Below the pieces are notes generated by a model. It saw nothing but the letters and a program-made list of their open reading frames with translations. It did not search any database and had not been told where the DNA came from. Below are positions 60,086 to 64,000 of a stretch of DNA of 64,000 nucleotides, in pieces (positions within the stretch are counted from its first letter, which is position 1; each line of letters starts with the position of its first letter). The position numbers were made by a program, and so were the translations under genes. The stretch is from Ascidia mentula (taxonomy: Eukaryota > Chordata > Ascidiacea > Phlebobranchia > Ascidiidae), in the NCBI GenBank assembly GCA_947561715.1, contig OX387197.1:23958266-24022265 (forward strand). The letters run 5' to 3'.

Positions 60086-61829
60086 GTCAGGTACGAAGTC
60101 TGCCGACGCACCCCGGGGAGATCTTGCATGAATCAACCGGGGAAGTGCGAACCCCCCCTGCGAGTTGACTCGGAGCCAAATCGGTGCAATTACACGCTTT
60201 TTCATGTGTATCCGAGGGTATATATTTGCCCTTCTCTGCTACGGTTGTCATTATCGGTGGAGGAGCACAGGAGAAAGTATTCAATGCATGAAAAATGTGT
60301 TTGCGTATGAGCTTAGAAAACCACGCACTAAAACAACCAATCAAATAATTTACAGTTATATTACAGAAGCGAATAGTTTGTCGCTTTATAGACGTAATGG
60401 TTTTGTAAAGGAGACAAAATAGCGTTTCAGATCACAAAGGCAGAAGGAAATTTTGAACAAAAAAATATCAAAACGAGTAAAAGCATCTTTGTTGGACGAC
60501 AAAAAACTTGGAAGTTATTGTGGCCGTGGTTGGCTTCTAATGTTGCCGCTTGAAATCCTAAATACTCATTTCGCTTAAAATTGTAATTGCTTTTCTCACG
60601 GGCGATGAAATACCATCATTAGCACGTGACAGAAACGTTAATTTGCGCACTTTCAGTGTTTACCTGCGTGATAGTGCATATACGCACCATAGTGCACTGG
60701 CCACTGATGTTCTGGGCAACCGCCATTCCGACGCATCAGAACAGTTACTTGGCAGCCACGAACGGTTGTGGCAACCTGGGCAGAGGCATCGTAAAAGCAC
60801 GCGTAATATCAGGCGAGGTTCGATCGAGTGTAACGCGTCACCTTAATTCGATCTTGTATCGTTACAGACGAGTGCGATATTGCGATCCAAACCGTGTTTA
60901 ATCTATGGATGACTCGATCCTGGGAATTACATAATTTTCCCCGTTATTTTTCCTTGTGGTTCTTAGTTTTAAAGGTGTTGTTAACCATTAACAAAGCATT
61001 GGTAGAGTGTCAAAGCTCTGGAATAACACTTTTGGGTCGCAGGACAGTTGTGAACGTAATATAGAATTTCGAAGGCAAATATTGAGCCTAGTCAATTGCA
61101 TAGCACGGGAAAAAAGCGAAAAATCGGCACGCATAAAGCAAAGGTGAAAAAGCGTAGGCTTGCCCGGGCGAACTTGAAATTGACTCGAAAGGTTCAACGT
61201 AGCCTCAGTGTCAAAATTCCTGCGCTCAGTGCGGAGGTAGATGAGGTTTAGGCGAAAGGGTAATTTTCATTCCTTTGCCGAGGCAGTCATGTTTGTTCAA
61301 AGTAAGCAAGTCCTGACGGAAAATCGAGTTTTAAGTCAGCGTGAGTGGAATCTTCACAGATTAGAGTATGTCCAAGCAAGTTTTGAATAGTTTTTTTGTG
61401 GTAGTTTAAAAACCGATGCAAAATGACAGTATTGTTTTAAACCAAGGATAAGTGAATGAAACATTTCTGTTCAGTAAAGCGCTCGGGCAAAATTTAGATA
61501 CCATGTACATTCTATGGGGCATTTTAATATTATTATAGACGAAACCAATGCAGAACCAAGCAAGTTACATTGGCCAATACGTTCATACACAGTAGCTTTT
61601 ACGGCAAAAATGCAAAAGTTGGAGTCGGCGTTGATACCGGCCGGCTGTTTTGAACATCAAACAATCACATTAAATCAAGGTTGGTGGAAGTAATCGCGAC
61701 GCCGGTAATTGTTATCTGTTCCAGACATCGCGTTTAGGAATCGAAACGGCGGTAACACATGCTCTGACACATTGTCCAAGTTTTAACAAAATTTCAAACG
61801 CGGCCGATGCAAAAACTGCCATTTCCGTG

Positions 61830-62300
61830 TTTCTAGTGCGCCACAAAGCGGAGAAAATGACCGGCTGCGGGTGCATGAAGGGCTCGGGACGTTTATGACG
61901 TCACCAACTAGCCATTGTTACGTTTCCCCTTCGGACAACTGGACACCGCAATGACGCGAATGGGAAGTTGCACAAATTGTGCGCGCGGGGGAACAATGCC
62001 TGCATGCGGGTTCCCGCAGTTGCCATAGCGCCCCGGGGACTCGCTATCAATGTGTTGGGAAAACAGCAGCGGCGGCGAGCGGTGGCCATTATACCACGTT
62101 GCCGGGCGGAGGATCGCAGATGGCAGAGAATGGAAATGGAAGGTTGTAAAAAAGTTGTCGCTCCGCTGTCGGGCCCTTTTTATGCGCTCGCCAATTTCTC
62201 TAGGTTGTAAATCAACGATACCGCTGTCGTTACATGTTGTTCTGCAGCAGCCGAGGGGCTTATCTCCGGCAGTGTGAAGACAGCGCAGACGCGTGCTCTC
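61830..62300. promoter_or_regulatory. CpG-rich patch upstream of Wnt5
   Basis: GC- and CpG-rich DNA (for example GCGCGCGGGGGAAC, GCGGCGGCGAGCGG) carrying a CRE palindrome at 61896-61903. It lies 1.1-1.6 kb upstream of the Wnt5 start codon and is a plausible proximal regulatory region or alternative promoter. Confidence 0.4.
61896..61903. promoter_or_regulatory. CRE palindrome TGACGTCA near Wnt5
   Basis: Exact CREB/ATF consensus 1.55 kb upstream of the Wnt5 start codon. Confidence 0.35.
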
Positions 62301-62639
62301 GGTAAAGCATTTAATCAGTTGTTAAGAAAAATTTGCCACGCCGAGACGTACTGGATAAGACATTAGCTGCTGTACCGAAGTGCACCAGCCGCGTTTTAAA
62401 CGACTGATATTAGCTACCTTTGCTGGTTCGTTTAACCGGACCTTTCAGAGGCTAGTGTGGTTCAACAAAGCGTTAAAATCGTTTCGAACGTAACTTATTG
62501 TGTTCGGAGATGCAAAGCACACATACAAGCTAGAGGTCAAACACCGCGTGGAATTCGGCCAAAATGGAATTCCAAAGCGATAAAATATTGACATTGACTT
62601 GAAAAGAGCGAGGAGTCGGGTTGAGAAAGTTGACAAGCT

Positions 62640-62952
62640 CGCGGGTGGAAAACATGTTGAACTTGTAACGAATTCGCGAGATTAAGTGGACAATTACGCT
62701 CGATTCGGGGTTCGCGTGCGCGACATCGGGCTCCCGCGCAGCATGGCGTCGTGGGAATGGCAACAGTGGCGGAGAGGGTTTGTGTCGACTCTCCAACTCG
62801 CTGCTTTTCACACCCAGCTGGATGCGCGGCGAGCGAGAGATGCGGAGAAAAAAGCGCGAGGCGCGAATGCCTACCGTCCTCGAACGTTGTCGCATTGTCA
62901 GAGAAGTGAGGGGTAGGCTGGCCGCCGGACGTGTTTCGTATCTTCTCCAGTT
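62640..62952 (+). other. probable Wnt5 promoter/5' UTR exon
   Basis: A CpG-rich stretch ending in a strong donor, CCAGTT|GTAAGT (62953). A strong acceptor follows at 63295-63296, so a 344-bp 5' UTR intron is likely. The transcription start cannot be placed; no clear TATA box is seen. An upstream ORF lies inside. Confidence 0.5.
62743..62916 (+). CDS. upstream ORF in the Wnt5 leader (57 aa)
   Basis: The ATG in GCAGCATGG is a strong Kozak context. The frame encodes MASWEWQQWRRGFVSTLQLA and a basic, Arg/Ala-rich tail, and stops 36 nt before the proposed donor. It matches no family I know. If the leader is transcribed from upstream, it would sit in the Wnt5 5' UTR and could damp translation. It could equally be a meaningless frame in CpG-rich DNA. 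Confidence 0.3.
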   Translation: MASWEWQQWRRGFVSTLQLAAFHTQLDARRARDAEKKARGANAYRPRTLSHCQRSEG

Positions 62953-63296
62953 GTAAGTGTTGAAAGATTTAGTGACAGACGCGGTGTTCTTGATTTTGTG
63001 TAGGCGTTGGAAAGATGAGGCTTGCTGCATTGTCTTGAATGCAATTTCAGCAGTTTATCTAAAACAAGATATAAAGCCAGTTGCTTCTTGGCCTTTGCCT
63101 TAGGCGTGGCGTTGAAGAAATTTCAAACCGCAAGTGGTATAAGGTTGTATCCCTTGTAATAGCTAGGATAGTTTACATTAGAAATGGGAAATATGTCTGG
63201 TTTTAGGTCAAGCTTCTCTTTTTATTGTGATGGCATCAGTGGGTGAAAGTTTAAAAAATGATGATCTTAACGATTCTTACCTTCTTGTTTTCGCAG

Positions 63297-63444
63297 TGCA
63301 TTGTAACTGTAGCATAAGAAGTATTTTCTTGCTTGATCGAGCTTCCACAACCAGGCAAAACTAGAAACGAGTGGATTTACGTTTGCCAGCAAAAGGATTT
63401 ATTATTTTTCCCCCGTCGATAACGAAGATACTTCAACGTCAAAC
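63297..63444 (+). other. Wnt5 5' UTR, second leader exon
   Basis: It starts after a strong acceptor, CTTCTTGTTTTCGCAG (AG at 63295-63296), and runs to the Wnt start codon. It contains no upstream ATG in frame with the Wnt sequence. Confidence 0.5.
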
Positions 63445-63536
63445 ATGCGTCTGATCTCCCGCGGATGTCTGAAATTTTTCCCGGTCTTCGCAGTCATGGC
63501 AGTTGTCTGCCTGCCGAAGGCGCATTCACATTGGTG
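63445..63536 (+). CDS. Wnt5: Wnt5 first coding exon, signal peptide (3' partial)
   Basis: Wnt proteins are secreted, lipid-modified Cys-rich ligands for Frizzled and Ror receptors; Wnt5 mainly drives non-canonical polarity signalling. The ATG has A at -3. It encodes MRLISRGCLKFF, then a hydrophobic core (PVFAVMAVVCL) and KAHSHWW, with the last Trp codon split TG|G by a good donor, GTAAGT. A signal peptide followed by WW before an intron is typical of the Wnt5 and Wnt2 first exons (vertebrate Wnt5a NSWW, Wnt2 SSWW). Wnt5 is favoured by linkage to ERC. The Cys-rich body lies beyond the window, so this assignment rests on about 31 residues plus synteny. Confidence 0.78.
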
Positions 63537-64000
63537 GTAAGTGTTGTGGCAGAATGTAACAGCTGTACGCGCGGAATGCTGAATTCAATTAAACTTTACA
63601 TTCAAAAAGTAATTATGTCAGCGGTTTGACAAAACGCGCGGCGTGCAGATCTAGTTTGTCATCTTGTAAATGTCAGCAATTGTTACCGCGTATTGTGTGA
63701 CAATATCCAGCGAAAGGCTGCCGAAACACTAATTGAAAAGGCGGAAGGACTTCTTTCATGTAGCTTCAGAATTGTTTTATTGTCGAGGCGTCGGTCGCGT
63801 TTACCTTCCAGTAACTCGCCTCTTTCGAACAATGAGAGTCACTATGACATCACAATGCCTTGCAAACGCGCTGGGGACACCGCAATCGCCATGATTTACG
63901 TTCGATCTGCCCCCCTGGCATGGCTGCCTTATTTGTTTGCGCAAGCACGCGGAGATATGCCAGTCGGTAAACTGCGGCTGGCTCAAAGCTCCTTGGATGT
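63537..64000 (+). other. start of Wnt5 intron 1
   Basis: Intronic sequence after the GTAAGT donor, continuing past the window end. No second Wnt exon (expected to begin with the final G of the Trp codon, then a Ser-Leu-Gly-like stretch) is visible. Confidence 0.6.

Larger units (their letters stand above)
53141..61829. other. gene-poor intergenic DNA
   Basis: There is a CpG-rich patch at about 53160-53560 followed by a CRE palindrome (53660-53667). Two small hairpins lie at 54217-54245 and 54757-54788, and an 18-bp imperfect tandem repeat at 56753-56788. An NRF1-like palindrome lies at 60076-60085. Plus-strand frames of 65-97 codons at 54.9-57.5 kb look somewhat protein-like but match nothing I know. 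Confidence 0.5.

Noticed and set aside
62530-63030. 166-codon minus-strand frame near Wnt5
   Set aside because: It overlaps the CpG-rich Wnt5 leader and its predicted splice sites. Its composition reflects low stop density in GC-rich DNA and no domain is recognisable.
1-64000. CRISPR array, operon structure or other prokaryotic features
   Set aside because: Spliced exons with GT-AG introns, tRNA-derived SINEs and hAT-like elements show this is animal nuclear DNA. No regularly spaced repeats are present.

Overview
This is animal nuclear DNA. It has spliced, GT-AG bounded coding exons, short introns (76 bp to about 2.9 kb), no obvious CpG depletion, and a long gene-poor interval. A chordate with a compact genome fits best, most simply a tunicate of the Ciona type. 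The species cannot be proven from the sequence.

Left part (1-15923, + strand): the 3' portion of an ERC/ELKS/CAST presynaptic active-zone scaffold gene. I read 18 exons (2713-15923) that join in one open frame of about 730 codons, with splice phases agreeing at every junction. The protein is almost entirely coiled coil and ends in Ile-Trp-Ala, the PDZ-binding tail of CAST/ERC proteins. The N-terminal exons lie upstream of the window. The introns hold two tRNA-derived repeats, two short hAT-like inverted-repeat elements, a tandem X-box-like pair and CRE palindromes.

Middle part (15924-about 62640): about 47 kb with no gene I can recognise. It contains CpG-rich patches, CRE palindromes, short tandem duplications, small hairpins, and a few weak coding candidates. 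The best of these is a minus-strand terminal exon at 42061-41825 with a good acceptor and a nearby poly(A) signal.

Right end (about 62640-63536, + strand): the 5' end of a Wnt gene, most likely Wnt5. It has a CpG-rich leader, a probable 5' UTR intron, and a first coding exon for a signal peptide ending His-Ser-His-Trp-Trp. The rest of the gene lies beyond the window.

The main result is the pairing. ERC followed head-to-tail by Wnt5 is the arrangement I recall around human ERC2-WNT5A and ERC1-WNT5B. One such linkage outside duplicated vertebrate loci points to an ancestral syntenic block. The large interval, and possibly the ERC introns, may hold Wnt5 control elements. The linkage is well supported by sequence; the regulatory reading is inference.
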